Below, piece by piece: positions 1 through 9,355 of a DNA stretch of 64,000 nucleotides. The stretch is from positions 49,194 to 113,193 of the forward strand of contig JAEUHG010000072.1 of NCBI GenBank assembly GCA_016795425.1. The letters run 5' to 3'. The stretch is from Verrucomicrobiales bacterium (GTDB lineage Bacteria > Verrucomicrobiota > Verrucomicrobiia > Limisphaerales > CAIMTB01). The translations under genes and the position numbers were made by a program. The number at the start of each line of letters is the position of its first letter. The first letter of the stretch is position 1. The notes under the pieces are model-generated. The model did not search any database. It saw nothing but the letters and a program-made list of their open reading frames with translations, and was not told the origin of the DNA.

Positions 1-277
1 CGAGTCTCGCTAACGCCATCGCCCCAGTTGCCTGGGTGGTGGCAAGCATACTCCAAACACGGCGGTATGGCTGCCTTGGCACAATGGGTGAAAACCCAAC
101 CGACTTAGGCTCTGGCTCCCCAACTTAGGCGGAGGGCGGTCAGCCGCCGTGGAACTCTTTCATGAAGGCGGCTCCCGTCGCAGGCTGTCGGAGTCCCGAA
201 CCATGCTCTGAGAGAACGCCTGAAAGAAGTGGCGTGTACTCCGGTATCTCCCAGCGAACAGAGACTCTTACACGCCA
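1..277 (+). other. untranslated leader with hairpins, no gene seen
   Basis: This stretch lies ahead of the secreted protein that starts at 278 and has no convincing reading frame. It contains a TTGCC/GGCAA stem (about 28-45) and a TGGGT-GAAA-ACCCA hairpin with a GNRA loop at 85-98. The hexamer CTTAGG occurs twice, near 104-109 and 124-129. These could be a structured 5' leader or simply GC-rich chance folding. I compared it by eye with the cobalamin, TPP and cyclic-di-GMP riboswitch cores and found no match. The left edge is cut by the window. Confidence 0.3.
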
Positions 278-1744
278 ATGAAAACTCTCATTTCATCCAC
301 ATCCGAACCCGCGAAACTTCCGACACCCATCGCACTGCTGACTGCCGTTATCGCCGTCCTCCTGGCGTCCCTCCCGGCATGCGCCGCCAAGTTCCACAAA
401 AAGTACCTCGATAGCGGAGGATTCATTTCCAACACCCAATTGAAGAGCCAGTTGGCGGCCACCACCAACGCCTTCTTCACCGCACTCGACAACGGCGACG
501 GCCTGCTGCTCGTCCGCACCGACCTCGATGGCAACGTGGTCTGGAGCCATCAGTACGGTGATTACCGCATCAAGGCCCCGACCCTCACGCTGTCCAACGA
601 CGGCAATCTGATCGCAGTCGCGTGGTCGCTGGGCGACCTCGACGCCATTGCCGCGAAGATCAATGCCACCACGGGCGACGTCGTGTGGTCACAACGCTAC
701 CCGGGAATGAACGAGGCCTTCACCGTCACCCGACGCGGTTCAAAGCTCATTCTCATGGGAGAGAAGACCTACCTCAATCCGTTGGGCGATTACCTGGTCA
801 AACCCATCGGCATCGCGATTCGCGAATCGGACGGCACCGTCGCCTGGGCCAAGGAATATCAGGAAGGCACCTTGGATTATCTCGAGAACTTCAACCACCG
901 AATCGAGTCCGCGACGGTCAACCCGGGTACCGTGACCTACACCGGCCGATTCTACGATGCCGCCCTCGACCCTCATGGCCCCGATCGCCGCCGAATCTCG
1001 CTTCTGACCATCGACGCCAACACCGGCCTGGTCCCCATCAACGCGATGCATACGTACGATCTCGAACTCACCGCAAATGATTATGCGATCGAGACGGACT
1101 CCCCGTTTCCCTGGGACATCACTCGCATCAAGGATGCCCAAGGCAACGACGACGGCTTCGCTCTCGCGGGGACCTATTCACACTCCGACACCTACACGTT
1201 TACCGCCACGGATCCGGTCGTGTTGCGTGTCGACTCCAACGGCACGCCGTTGTGGGCCATGCTCTACGGTTCGACCAACACCTTCAAAGGCTTCGGTCGC
1301 AGCATCCGGCAGAACGTCTATTTCAACGCCGGACGCCTTGATCTCTATACGACCTGGGATCAATACACCCACGCCATCGACGCCTCGAGCACCGTCAGCG
1401 GCATCATTCGTATCCAGGAGGTCGATGGACTTCCCGTCGGCATGGCGGTATACGACGCGCCGGACGCCGATTTCTCCGGCCTGTGCATGACGGCGGACGG
1501 CACGGGCGGTTATCTCGCCGTCGCTGCCGAACCCGTCTCACCGTACAGTTCCTTCGAACTCATCCGCGTCGGCCAGATTGGCGGCGGTGTCGACTGCTAC
1601 GTCGATCACCCCCTGGAACTCGAGGAACTCATCGTTGACGACGACGTCGTCGAGATTGTGCCCCTCGACGTCGACGTGGAGCCCCGCGAGTTCCCTCTGA
1701 CCTGGGTGGATCGTCCGCTCACCGTGACGGAGTGCGACGAATGA
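278..1744 (+). CDS. secreted hypothetical protein with propeller-like repeats
   Basis: A 488-residue protein with an N-terminal export signal: a short polar start, a hydrophobic stretch (about residues 17-33, LLTAVIAVLLASLPA) and an Ala-rich cleavage region before AKFHKKY. The body repeats a pattern of short beta segments such as DLDGNVVWSHQY and ATTGDVVWSQRY spaced like PQQ or beta-propeller blades, so a periplasmic or secreted propeller is inferred. The C-terminus is acidic, with a run of Asp/Val residues before a final Cys-Asp-Glu. I do not recognise a named family and see no catalytic motif. It stands alone; the next gene is convergent on the minus strand more than 500 bases away. The ATG at 278 is chosen because it gives the signal peptide directly. 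Confidence 0.75.
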   Translation: MKTLISSTSEPAKLPTPIALLTAVIAVLLASLPACAAKFHKKYLDSGGFISNTQLKSQLAATTNAFFTALDNGDGLLLVRTDLDGNVVWSHQYGDYRIKAPTLTLSNDGNLIAVAWSLGDLDAIAAKINATTGDVVWSQRYPGMNEAFTVTRRGSKLILMGEKTYLNPLGDYLVKPIGIAIRESDGTVAWAKEYQEGTLDYLENFNHRIESATVNPGTVTYTGRFYDAALDPHGPDRRRISLLTIDANTGLVPINAMHTYDLELTANDYAIETDSPFPWDITRIKDAQGNDDGFALAGTYSHSDTYTFTATDPVVLRVDSNGTPLWAMLYGSTNTFKGFGRSIRQNVYFNAGRLDLYTTWDQYTHAIDASSTVSGIIRIQEVDGLPVGMAVYDAPDADFSGLCMTADGTGGYLAVAAEPVSPYSSFELIRVGQIGGGVDCYVDHPLELEELIVDDDVVEIVPLDVDVEPREFPLTWVDRPLTVTECDE

Positions 1745-2278
1745 TACCTCGGCCGCCGTTCATCGATGGCTGCCCATGAACCTTTGCCTTCCTTTGGTAG
1801 GGCGATCGCTCCGCCGAGCGCCGCATTGGCCCCCTCCCCACTCTCGGCGCCCGACGAAGCGGGCGCCCTACCTGCCCGTCCTGGTTCATCGTCCGTGTGC
1901 AGTTCCAAAAGGAACTGGGGGCTACCCATCAACCGCCCACCGGACCCCATCGATCGACGTCCATTGCCCGAATTCAGGACCGCGGGCTGTCCCAGCCCGC
2001 AGCAAGGTGACCGCGCGCCGAGCATGGAAGGAGACGCGATCACCCGGGCAGGAAGGCAAAGGGCTGCGCCGCGGGACGCGTCGCGGTCCGGGAACGGGGG
2101 GCCAAAGGACCGCCTGCCAACCCAGCCCGCAACCCTTCGCCTTGCTTCCAAGTCACGTTGCTGCGCCATTCAGTACACGGCGCGGTCCGTCGCCACCCGG
2201 CTTCCGCTCGGCTCATGATCCTGATTCGTCAACTCAGGTTCCTGCTTGCCACCCAAGGATTGGCGACGGCTTCGGCCG
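1745..2278. other. 534-base intergenic region with hairpins
   Basis: The gap between two convergent genes has no convincing gene. Frames open here have no recognisable protein features. It holds an 8-bp stem GGCGCCCG/CGGGCGCC (1846-1867, 6-base loop), an 8-bp stem GCGGGCTG/CAGCCCGC (1982-2000, 3-base loop), and at its right end GACGGC-TTCG-GCCGTC (2265-2280), which overlaps the stop codon of the TRAP permease gene. The hairpins may act as transcription ends for one or both genes, although no clear T-run follows them. Confidence 0.45.
1982..2000. repeat. short perfect hairpin, possible dispersed repeat
   Basis: GCGGGCTG and CAGCCCGC form an 8-bp perfect stem around a TCC loop. It lies in a non-coding gap, as do the stem-loops at 9249 and 25445. 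It could be a REP-like dispersed palindrome or a weak terminator. Only one copy was seen in the window. Confidence 0.35.
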
Positions 2279-4165
2279 TCACTTGAACTGCGCCGGCAAC
2301 CACGTCGTCAACAGGGGCACGTAGGTGATCAACAGCACACCCACCACCATCACCGCCAGCATCGGCAGAGACGCGCGGGTCACCTCGCCAATGGGTTTCT
2401 TGAAACGATACGACGCCAACAGAAGGTTCAATCCCACCGGCGGCGCGAGAAAACCCAGCTCCATGTTGGCCAGGAATATGATGCCGAGGTGGATCGGATC
2501 GATGCCAAACGCCGCACCGAGCGGCACCAACAACGGCACCACCACGACGATGGCCGCATAAATCTCCACCAAACCTCCCACCACCAACAGCACCACGTTC
2601 AGTACCAGCAGGAAGAGCCACTTGGACTTGATCGTCTGCGTCGCCCACCCGACCGCCTGGTCCGGGATCTGCGCGTCGATCAGGTAATGCGTGAATCCCA
2701 GCGCCACGCCGAGAATCAACAGCACGCCGCCGACGAGCAGGCCGCACTCCGTCATCACGCGCGGCACATCCCGAAACAACCGGAGGTCCCGCTGGATGAA
2801 CACATCGACAATGAACGTGTAGAACGCCGTCACGGCTGCGGCTTCCACAGGCGTGGCAAATCCACTGAACAGGGCCGTCAACGCCACCACCGGCACCAGC
2901 AATTCCCACTTGGCCGCCACCGCGGCTGCCCAGGCTTCCCGGGCGTTGAACTTCGGCCGGTCGGCTTTTGGAATTCGCGGTCCGGCGTAGATGCCCCACC
3001 ACGCCGTCATGCCCACGAGCAGCAGCCCTGGCAAAAACCCGCCCTGGAACATCTCGTGAATGCTGACGCTGGTCTCTCCGCCACTGCTCGCGATGATCGC
3101 GTACAGAATCGGAGGCAGACACGGGGGGAACAGCATGCCGAGCGAACCCGCGCCGGTAAGCAATCCGATGCTCGCACGTTCCGAATAACCGGCCGCCAGG
3201 AGGATCGGCATCAGGACACCGCCCAAGGCCAGAATGGTCGCGCCGGAGGCCCCGGTGAAGGAAGTGAAGAAGGCGCACACCAGCGCCGTGACAATGGCGG
3301 GTCCGCCGCGAACGCCGCCCAGCAACGCCTGGAACAATCGCACCAACCGCGTCGCTGCCCCGCTCTCCGCCAGGAAATACCCGGCCAAGGTGAAGAGCGG
3401 AATACTCGCCAGGGTCGGATTGACCGTGAGTTGATAATGCTTGAGGGGGACCGGCGATATGGGTTCGCCGATGCTCCAGAGGAGAATCAATGCGGCGCCT
3501 CCCAACACGGTGAAAATGGGCGCGCCGAGAACCACCGACACGAGGAGGATCGACAGGGCCGGCCAGCGCAGCTTCTCGGGCGGAACCGGCAGGAATAGGG
3601 CAAGCGCCACCAGCCCGGCAGCCACCCCAAGCGTGACGAGGCGCCAACGCCATTGATCCGACGCGTGCCAGATCAACCGCAGTGCGATCACCGCGAAACC
3701 GATCACCAACAGCATTTGCACCACCCAGACCGGAACGCCATAGGCCAGGATCTTGCCGAGCGATCGTTGCGAGGCCACGAAATCCCAACTCGCCGATGCC
3801 AGCACACCGCTGATGGCGGCGCCGAAGCCGTGCCCCAATACCCGCGAAGCGATCAGCCAACCGCCGGTGAGCCAGTGAGAGACGGCCGATAACGAGAGCA
3901 GTCGGTTCTCCCGCGCTGCGATGGCCCCGCCCAACATGCCCACCGCGAGCACCAGATGTTGAACGAGCGTCGCCGACGCGGGGATGCCGGTCTTGAACAG
4001 CGCTCGCAGCAGAATCTCAAATACCGGCAGCAGCGTCATCGCCCCCAGGGCCAGAACCACCAGGAGATTTTCGCCCTGGCGCAGGACGCGCAGCCAGCCC
4101 GGCAGATTCGTGGGCTCGGGTCCCGATATTCCCCCGGGGACTTCAATCGGTGGATTCACGCGCAA
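2279..4165 (-). CDS. TRAP transporter fused DctQ-DctM permease
   Basis: A 628-residue polytopic membrane protein. The first ~190 residues look like the small DctQ subunit (about four membrane segments). The rest is a full-length DctM large permease with 12 or so segments and the family-typical GASGATI and FPPCLPPILYA regions. Together they form the membrane part of a tripartite ATP-independent periplasmic transporter that moves a solute with a Na+ gradient. Fused QM permeases are a known variant. It is the last gene of the tatT-dctP-dctQM operon, 49 bases after the binding-protein gene. The listed start is TTG; the in-frame GTG at 4159 is equally plausible and would remove only two residues. 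Confidence 0.9.
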   Translation of the reverse strand: MRVNPPIEVPGGISGPEPTNLPGWLRVLRQGENLLVVLALGAMTLLPVFEILLRALFKTGIPASATLVQHLVLAVGMLGGAIAARENRLLSLSAVSHWLTGGWLIASRVLGHGFGAAISGVLASASWDFVASQRSLGKILAYGVPVWVVQMLLVIGFAVIALRLIWHASDQWRWRLVTLGVAAGLVALALFLPVPPEKLRWPALSILLVSVVLGAPIFTVLGGAALILLWSIGEPISPVPLKHYQLTVNPTLASIPLFTLAGYFLAESGAATRLVRLFQALLGGVRGGPAIVTALVCAFFTSFTGASGATILALGGVLMPILLAAGYSERASIGLLTGAGSLGMLFPPCLPPILYAIIASSGGETSVSIHEMFQGGFLPGLLLVGMTAWWGIYAGPRIPKADRPKFNAREAWAAAVAAKWELLVPVVALTALFSGFATPVEAAAVTAFYTFIVDVFIQRDLRLFRDVPRVMTECGLLVGGVLLILGVALGFTHYLIDAQIPDQAVGWATQTIKSKWLFLLVLNVVLLVVGGLVEIYAAIVVVVPLLVPLGAAFGIDPIHLGIIFLANMELGFLAPPVGLNLLLASYRFKKPIGEVTRASLPMLAVMVVGVLLITYVPLLTTWLPAQFK

Positions 4166-4214
4166 GGATGGACGAAGGCGACCTGTTGCATACGGCCCGG
4201 TGCGAACGCAGCCT

Positions 4215-5249
4215 TCACTTCGCGTGTTCCTTGCGGTACTCGGCGATGAGCTTGAGGGTCTCGTCGAAAATGTCCGCCGGCACCAGCGAACCGCGGATCT
4301 TCGGGTAAACCGATTCCGCTGTTGCCCGCCATTCGGCCTCCACCTCGGGAGTGATCTTGGTCACCGTCAATCCACGCTTGGTCATCGCCGCGACCGACTC
4401 ATCCATTTCCCGGCGACCCGCGGCCTTGATCTCCTTGGCGGTGATGGCAGCCGCCTGCTGAAGTTTGGCGCGAACATCCGGGCCGATCTTGTCCCAGTTC
4501 TCCTTGCGCACCACGAGAGCCCCCACCAACGGCGCCCAATTGACGTCCACCATGAAGGACGCCTTGGTGTCCACCTGCGCTGCCATGGCAAAAAACGGCG
4601 GCACCGGCACGGCATCGATCAACCGCGTCTGCAGGCTCGGCACGATGTCCGCGGTCTCCAAGGGCACCGCATTGAACCCCGCCGATTTGTAGATCTCCAC
4701 CGCCTTGGGATTGCCGGACCAGGTGAACAACTTGAGGGATTTCAGGTCGGAGGGTCGTGTGACTTGTTTGCTGGAGAAGAAGCGGACCCAGCCGGCGTCC
4801 GACCAAAACAAAACCGCAAATCCTTTGGCCGCCATGCGCGCTTCGAGCATGGGGCGGAGCTTTTCCGTGACGTAATCCGCTTCCTCGAGCGATTGGAAAC
4901 CCATCGGGATGTTCTGGAGCCCCGCGACGGCCGGTTCGATCTCCGCCAGTCCCACGGCGGTCAACATGGCGGCCTGGAGCGAGTTCACCTTCATCAGGCC
5001 CACCATCTCCGCTTCGCCGCCCAATTTGCCGCCGGCGAAGATATTCAGATCCACCGCACCCGCCGAATCCTTGCGCCAGGTCTCCCCCATGGTCATGAGG
5101 GACTTGTGATACGACGTACCGACCGGCGCGAGGGTTCCCAACTTAAGGCGGGGAGCCGCCTGGGCAGCCACCGCCCCCCATCCGCAGGCGAGGGCCAACA
5201 CGGCGGACAGCACGAACCGGCGTCGACCGGCATTCACAGGATCGATCAT
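4215..5249 (-). CDS. TRAP transporter substrate-binding protein (DctP/TatP type)
   Basis: A 344-residue periplasmic solute-binding protein of the DctP family. The ATG at 5249 gives a short basic start (NAGRRRF), a hydrophobic core and an AQAA cleavage site, followed by the family start LKLGTLAPVGTSYHKS. The upstream frame extension carries no signal peptide and would overlap the gene before. In carboxylate-binding DctP proteins the region around DLKGLKIR supplies an Arg that clamps the ligand; here the matching stretch reads DLKSLKLFTW, without that Arg. With the TatT neighbour this suggests a TatPT-type TRAP system whose ligand may not be a simple carboxylate. It lies 8 bases downstream of tatT and should be co-transcribed. 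Confidence 0.88.
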   Translation of the reverse strand: MIDPVNAGRRRFVLSAVLALACGWGAVAAQAAPRLKLGTLAPVGTSYHKSLMTMGETWRKDSAGAVDLNIFAGGKLGGEAEMVGLMKVNSLQAAMLTAVGLAEIEPAVAGLQNIPMGFQSLEEADYVTEKLRPMLEARMAAKGFAVLFWSDAGWVRFFSSKQVTRPSDLKSLKLFTWSGNPKAVEIYKSAGFNAVPLETADIVPSLQTRLIDAVPVPPFFAMAAQVDTKASFMVDVNWAPLVGALVVRKENWDKIGPDVRAKLQQAAAITAKEIKAAGRREMDESVAAMTKRGLTVTKITPEVEAEWRATAESVYPKIRGSLVPADIFDETLKLIAEYRKEHAK

Positions 5250-5257
5250 ACGTGGGC

Positions 5258-6217
5258 TCAATTCTGCCCGGTTTTTGCCGGCAGGAGAAATAGATCTTCC
5301 TCCCGCGACAACAGCCACCGGGCGCGGCGTTGCATCAACAGATTGACGAGCCGCACCTCGGGATGTTCATCCGGATTCACCGCCAAGGCCTTTTCCAGCA
5401 TGGATCGAAACCCTTGAACGTCCTGTTTCTCCACGCAAACCGCCTCCGCGAAAGACACATAGGGACCCGCCAATCGACCACGCCCGAGGGCCACCGCACG
5501 CTCGAAATGATGCCGGGAACGCGCTGCCGGATCCCCGTTTCCGTTGACCCGGCTCATCTCGTAAGTGATCAGCAAACCGTGGATGGCACCGTCGCCCCAC
5601 GATTCGTCCAACGCCAGCGCCCGATCCAGCAGCGCTTCCATCTGCGGGATCTCGGCAATCAACCCGGCATCGTCCTTGCCCAAGGCGATCGCCGCCGCCC
5701 AAGCCGCCGCGGTCCAATACACCTGCCCAACATCCTTCGCCGTCGCCGCCTTCACGGCCTCCACCGGATTGGCCGCGAGAGCCTTGGTGAATCCCGGATG
5801 CGCCACATCCAATCCGCGCAACCCGTAGCCGCGGGCTCGGAGATACATCCGGCGCGCCCGTCCACGCAGGGTCTCCGCCGCCTGGAAATCCTTGCCCTCG
5901 ATCTCATCCGCCTCCTGCTGGATGAACGCGTACCCGTACTGCGTGAAACCGCTGGTGACCGCCAGCAGCAACCCCTGGTGATCCGGAGCCTCCGACAACA
6001 GGCTCTCCATTAATTTCAGACTGAATGGCAAGGCGTCCCGCACCAACTCCGGGTCGTCGTCCGAGGTAAAGGTCGTCCCCCCCTTCGAAAGCGCATCCGC
6101 CACCTTGCCCACGGCGAGACGCCGGATCGAACACCCTGTGGACGACAGCAGTAAAAGGGCCAACAGCGCCGAGGTGAAGCTCGCCAGGGATCGTGCCGGA
6201 GTGAAGCGGGATCGCAT
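5258..6217 (-). CDS. TRAP-associated lipoprotein TatT
   Basis: A 319-residue predicted lipoprotein. From the ATG at 6217 the N-terminus has Arg residues, a Leu-rich membrane stretch and a cysteine in STGCS, which fits a lipobox with a less usual Ser at -3. The rest is alpha-helical with TPR-like helical pairs and the family features of TatT (for example QYGYAFIQQEAD and a LRARGYGLRGL helix). TatT proteins form a ring of helical repeats in the periplasm and partner the TRAP binding protein. Gene order tatT-dctP-dctQM on the minus strand supports this. The longer frame start at 6307 lacks an export signal and was not used. Confidence 0.82.
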   Translation of the reverse strand: MRSRFTPARSLASFTSALLALLLLSSTGCSIRRLAVGKVADALSKGGTTFTSDDDPELVRDALPFSLKLMESLLSEAPDHQGLLLAVTSGFTQYGYAFIQQEADEIEGKDFQAAETLRGRARRMYLRARGYGLRGLDVAHPGFTKALAANPVEAVKAATAKDVGQVYWTAAAWAAAIALGKDDAGLIAEIPQMEALLDRALALDESWGDGAIHGLLITYEMSRVNGNGDPAARSRHHFERAVALGRGRLAGPYVSFAEAVCVEKQDVQGFRSMLEKALAVNPDEHPEVRLVNLLMQRRARWLLSREEDLFLLPAKTGQN

Positions 6218-6401
6218 AACCGATTGGTCCGCCGATTCCGCGGCGGAACTGCGCCAACCGCAATGCCGAATTCCGGGACCTTGAAATCGCCCCCAACCCC
6301 TATCCACAGACTCCGAACGTTATCTCGACCAACCCGTATCCGAGGTGACCGCGACCGGCCCGTCACCACCCCGCATCCTTGGGAAGCCGTTCGCCATGCT
6401 C

Positions 6402-9185
6402 TCACGGTCCGCCCGCCGACCGCCCCAGTTGCGGCAAACGCACGGAGAAGACGACTTTCTCGCCTTCGGCTCCCAGGTAGCCACCCCAACCGATGCGAAC
6501 GTCCTGAATCCGCCGAGGGTCCAGATGGCCGTCGCCGTCCTTGGACCAGCCGGCGAGTTGAAATCGGGCCAGCGGCAAGAACAGGCGCTCATATAAGGGC
6601 CCGGCGAGCGAGCGCCCGGTCTCCAGTAGAAAGTCACCGCCCCCTTCCTCGTGCAGGATGACCAACAACTGGTTCGGCGTTCCCTGGCCCTCGGGCACCC
6701 AGGTCTCCAAATCGAGATGATCGACCCCGGTCCAATCCTGCACGGGTTCGAAATGAAACTGGGCGAATTGAAACGTATCCACTTGCCCGCGGGTCAGCGT
6801 CGCCGTCGCTCGCCAAGCGGACTGATTCGTGGTCGCCCGCTCCGGATCTGCCTTGAGTTCAGCACGAACGAACTCACCGCGAATCACCGTGGGCGCAACC
6901 GCGGCCATCGGACTCAACCGCTGGCCGGCCAGCACGCTCCCGGATCCAGGAAGTCGGCGAGGTGCGCGGGCGGACGCAAACCGAAACAACGCGGCCCCGT
7001 AGCCTCCGAGGTTCAACCGAAGTTTGCCGTCCGAGATCGCCTCCGCGCGCCGTCCGCTCGCGAGATCCCATCGTTCCCCCTCGCCGACGACCGAGAACCG
7101 CACCTCGCCGGTCCACGGCGCAGAATCGTCGTTGATGACGAAATAGACGTCATGGCCTTCGATCCGTCGATGGGTCAGACGCAGGGGCGATTTGGCTCCC
7201 TCCACTTCCACGTCCGGTTCCAGCACGCCATCGATCACCCTCGGCAGCAGTCCGGCCCCGCCCGCCGGCAGAAAAATCGCGACGCCCAGGCTCCCATGGG
7301 TTTTCGAACGCGGCGCCGCGGATCCGGCATCGGCTACGCCGAACAACTCCGCAGCCAGGGCCTGCACGCGAGCCGAGGGAAACTCAGCCTCGCTATGGCG
7401 TGGTAATTCCCCAAGGGCAATCAGCACGCCACCACCTCGAACCAAAGCCGCCAGCTTCTCCCACGCCGCCAAGGGCAGCGTATCCACTCCGGGCAACACC
7501 ACCACCCGCCACCGGGATGGTCCATGTACCAGCGCGCCTGACTCCACCCGCGCGTCCACCAGCGCTTTGGAATCGATGAAGGTGAAATCCCGCCGCGAAG
7601 CGAACAACCCGTCGGCCGCCGTTCGGTACAGGTTCTCCACGCGCGCGGCGGCCGTCGCTTCCCGCGTCCAGTGCCGCGACGGGACGAACCGCGTCCAGAG
7701 GCTTTCCGCCGGATAAACCACGGCAACATCCGCGACCTGGTGCCCACCCCGCAGAGCGGTGCAGGCCCGTCCGATCCAGGCATTGAGACGACGCAGGGCG
7801 TCATCGGAAAGCTCGGTGAAGCTGTAATAGCTGGTAATGACATTCACGCCCGCGACCGCGAGACGATGGGCGGTGCCACGGATCTCGGCCTCGGTCACCA
7901 CCCGGCGCGGACGGGTATCTCCCGCAGGCCGGTAGACCTGGGAATGATCCGAGGTCTCGCTCATGACCTGTGGGCGCTGTTCCAATTCGGCAGCGCTGGC
8001 CAGGAGGCGGGCGACGTACCATGGCACCTCGGACGGAACGCTGGTCAGGCAATCCATGCTCGGCGCGTCCAATCGCCGAATGCAGCGGAAGAAGTCCCCG
8101 TACAACGGCACATGCCCGACCAGTCCCTCCTCGGCCAGCAGATGGCCGCCTGAGGGAACGCCATGACGACGACAGCGCTCCTGGATCTGGCCAAAGTAGT
8201 TCTCCGACACCAACTCACCGATCGTCAGCCAGAAATCATACCGAAACTTTGTGGTTCCCTCCCCGGTGTCGGCAACCAGCGAGACCAGGTGCGCCCGTTC
8301 CAAGTCGTAGCCCCGACGTTGGCGAAACTCAGCCGGCAGAACCGCTGCCCACGGAAGCGGCCGATAGGGCATGGGTTTGAGAAACAGGCTCATCAACGAC
8401 GGTTCATCGGTGAACGTCGCCTCGAAGAAGCGGCCGAGATTCTCACCCAAGTGCTTGGCATACCCACCATAGGTGAGGTCCACGAACCGCGCCGTGGGTT
8501 CCGCCAGCAACAGGTTCGGATAAGGCATCTTCTCGTGGAGATTGCCATCGGCGTGGGTGCCCTCGTAGAGCCGGCTCTCGGTGATCGCCCACACCTTCCA
8601 TGAACCCGAGGGTGCCACCCATTCGATCCGCCGATCCTTCACGGCCGAGATCAGATCCACGTCTCGGCCAAGGTCCAGGCGCCCGGCCGCCTCGGGATAG
8701 GCGCGCACCAGCACCGGGTCGCCCGGAGGCAATTCCAGTTTTGCCACCGCACCGCCGGTCACCGCGGTCTCGGCCGCGAGCAGGCCGCGGGCCTCCCATT
8801 CCGGATGCCCTTCGAGAGTCCGTCCACCGGCATTGCCCGAGGGATAACCGCGTTCGTCATAGAGCCAGAGCGCGAAGCCTGCCTGCCTGGCGGCATGCAC
8901 CGCGCGAACGAACGACTGCCAGTGGGTCTCGTTGCGAAGGTAGTCGTCAAAGGAGACGTTGCAGACCACTCCTCCGAACCCCTGTCCTTTCAAATGCTGA
9001 ATCAACTGGTCCTGCGCCTCCGGCGTTCCCGGCCACGGGTGGATGATCTTCAAGATCCGCGCGTCCCCGGGCGGCGCCGCAACCCGCTCTTCCCAGCCGG
9101 CCGCGGCGCGGCTTCGGCTTCCTGACGGATCCATACCACCGAGTGTCACCAGACCGACCAGGGCGAAGACAATGGTTCGGTTCAT
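6402..9185 (-). CDS. secreted glycoside hydrolase, GH106-like (rhamnosidase-like)
   Basis: A 927-residue protein with an N-terminal signal peptide (FALVGLVTLGG). The first half carries the features of a GH106-type (beta/alpha)8 enzyme, notably LWLYDERGYPSGNAGG near residue 107 and a downstream SETSDHSQVYRP segment, both typical of GH106 alpha-L-rhamnosidases and their relatives. The middle has a class-I glutamine amidotransferase-like fold region (VVLPGVDTLPLAAWEKL) often found in this clan, and the C-terminal third looks like beta-sandwich carbohydrate-binding domains. Predicted role: release of terminal deoxy-sugar from plant or microbial polysaccharide. Substrate is not certain. Transcribed alone on the minus strand. 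Confidence 0.72.
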   Translation of the reverse strand: MNRTIVFALVGLVTLGGMDPSGSRSRAAAGWEERVAAPPGDARILKIIHPWPGTPEAQDQLIQHLKGQGFGGVVCNVSFDDYLRNETHWQSFVRAVHAARQAGFALWLYDERGYPSGNAGGRTLEGHPEWEARGLLAAETAVTGGAVAKLELPPGDPVLVRAYPEAAGRLDLGRDVDLISAVKDRRIEWVAPSGSWKVWAITESRLYEGTHADGNLHEKMPYPNLLLAEPTARFVDLTYGGYAKHLGENLGRFFEATFTDEPSLMSLFLKPMPYRPLPWAAVLPAEFRQRRGYDLERAHLVSLVADTGEGTTKFRYDFWLTIGELVSENYFGQIQERCRRHGVPSGGHLLAEEGLVGHVPLYGDFFRCIRRLDAPSMDCLTSVPSEVPWYVARLLASAAELEQRPQVMSETSDHSQVYRPAGDTRPRRVVTEAEIRGTAHRLAVAGVNVITSYYSFTELSDDALRRLNAWIGRACTALRGGHQVADVAVVYPAESLWTRFVPSRHWTREATAAARVENLYRTAADGLFASRRDFTFIDSKALVDARVESGALVHGPSRWRVVVLPGVDTLPLAAWEKLAALVRGGGVLIALGELPRHSEAEFPSARVQALAAELFGVADAGSAAPRSKTHGSLGVAIFLPAGGAGLLPRVIDGVLEPDVEVEGAKSPLRLTHRRIEGHDVYFVINDDSAPWTGEVRFSVVGEGERWDLASGRRAEAISDGKLRLNLGGYGAALFRFASARAPRRLPGSGSVLAGQRLSPMAAVAPTVIRGEFVRAELKADPERATTNQSAWRATATLTRGQVDTFQFAQFHFEPVQDWTGVDHLDLETWVPEGQGTPNQLLVILHEEGGGDFLLETGRSLAGPLYERLFLPLARFQLAGWSKDGDGHLDPRRIQDVRIGWGGYLGAEGEKVVFSVRLPQLGRSAGGP

Positions 9186-9248
9186 AGGAAGCCACGACGA
9201 AGCTGAGTATGACCTGGCGAAATGGGGCCATCAACCAAGGTGGGACTG

Positions 9249-9269
9249 CCCTGTCGCAGCGCGACAGGG
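9249..9269. repeat. hairpin in the gap upstream of the GH106-like gene
   Basis: CCCTGTCGC and GCGACAGGG form a perfect 9-bp stem around an AGC loop. No T-run follows on either strand, so it is less likely to be the terminator than the stem at 9290. It could be a dispersed palindrome or a protein-binding site in the leader of the hydrolase gene that starts at 9185 on the minus strand. Confidence 0.4.
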
Positions 9270-9279
9270 AGGTGCCTGA

Positions 9280-9323
9280 AAACAAGAAAGGCCGCGCCAG
9301 TTGGGGTGCGAACTGGCGCGGCC
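9280..9323 (-). terminator. Rho-independent terminator of the outer-membrane protein gene
   Basis: A 13-bp perfect stem, GGCCGCGCCAGTT (9290-9302) with AACTGGCGCGGCC (9311-9323), encloses an 8-base loop. Read on the minus strand it is followed by TTTCTTGTTT. It sits 32 bases beyond the stop of the gene at 9356. Confidence 0.85.
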
Positions 9324-9355
9324 CTGGGGCCAAAACGTCTTCGAACTGACGGTGC

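Noticed and set aside
1..277. A known riboswitch (cobalamin, TPP or cyclic-di-GMP)
   Set aside because: None of the conserved core sequences is present; single hairpins are not enough.
2229..3860. Long minus-strand frame overlapping the TRAP permease
   Set aside because: It is a second frame of the permease gene, rich in Arg and Gly, typical of GC-rich shadow frames.
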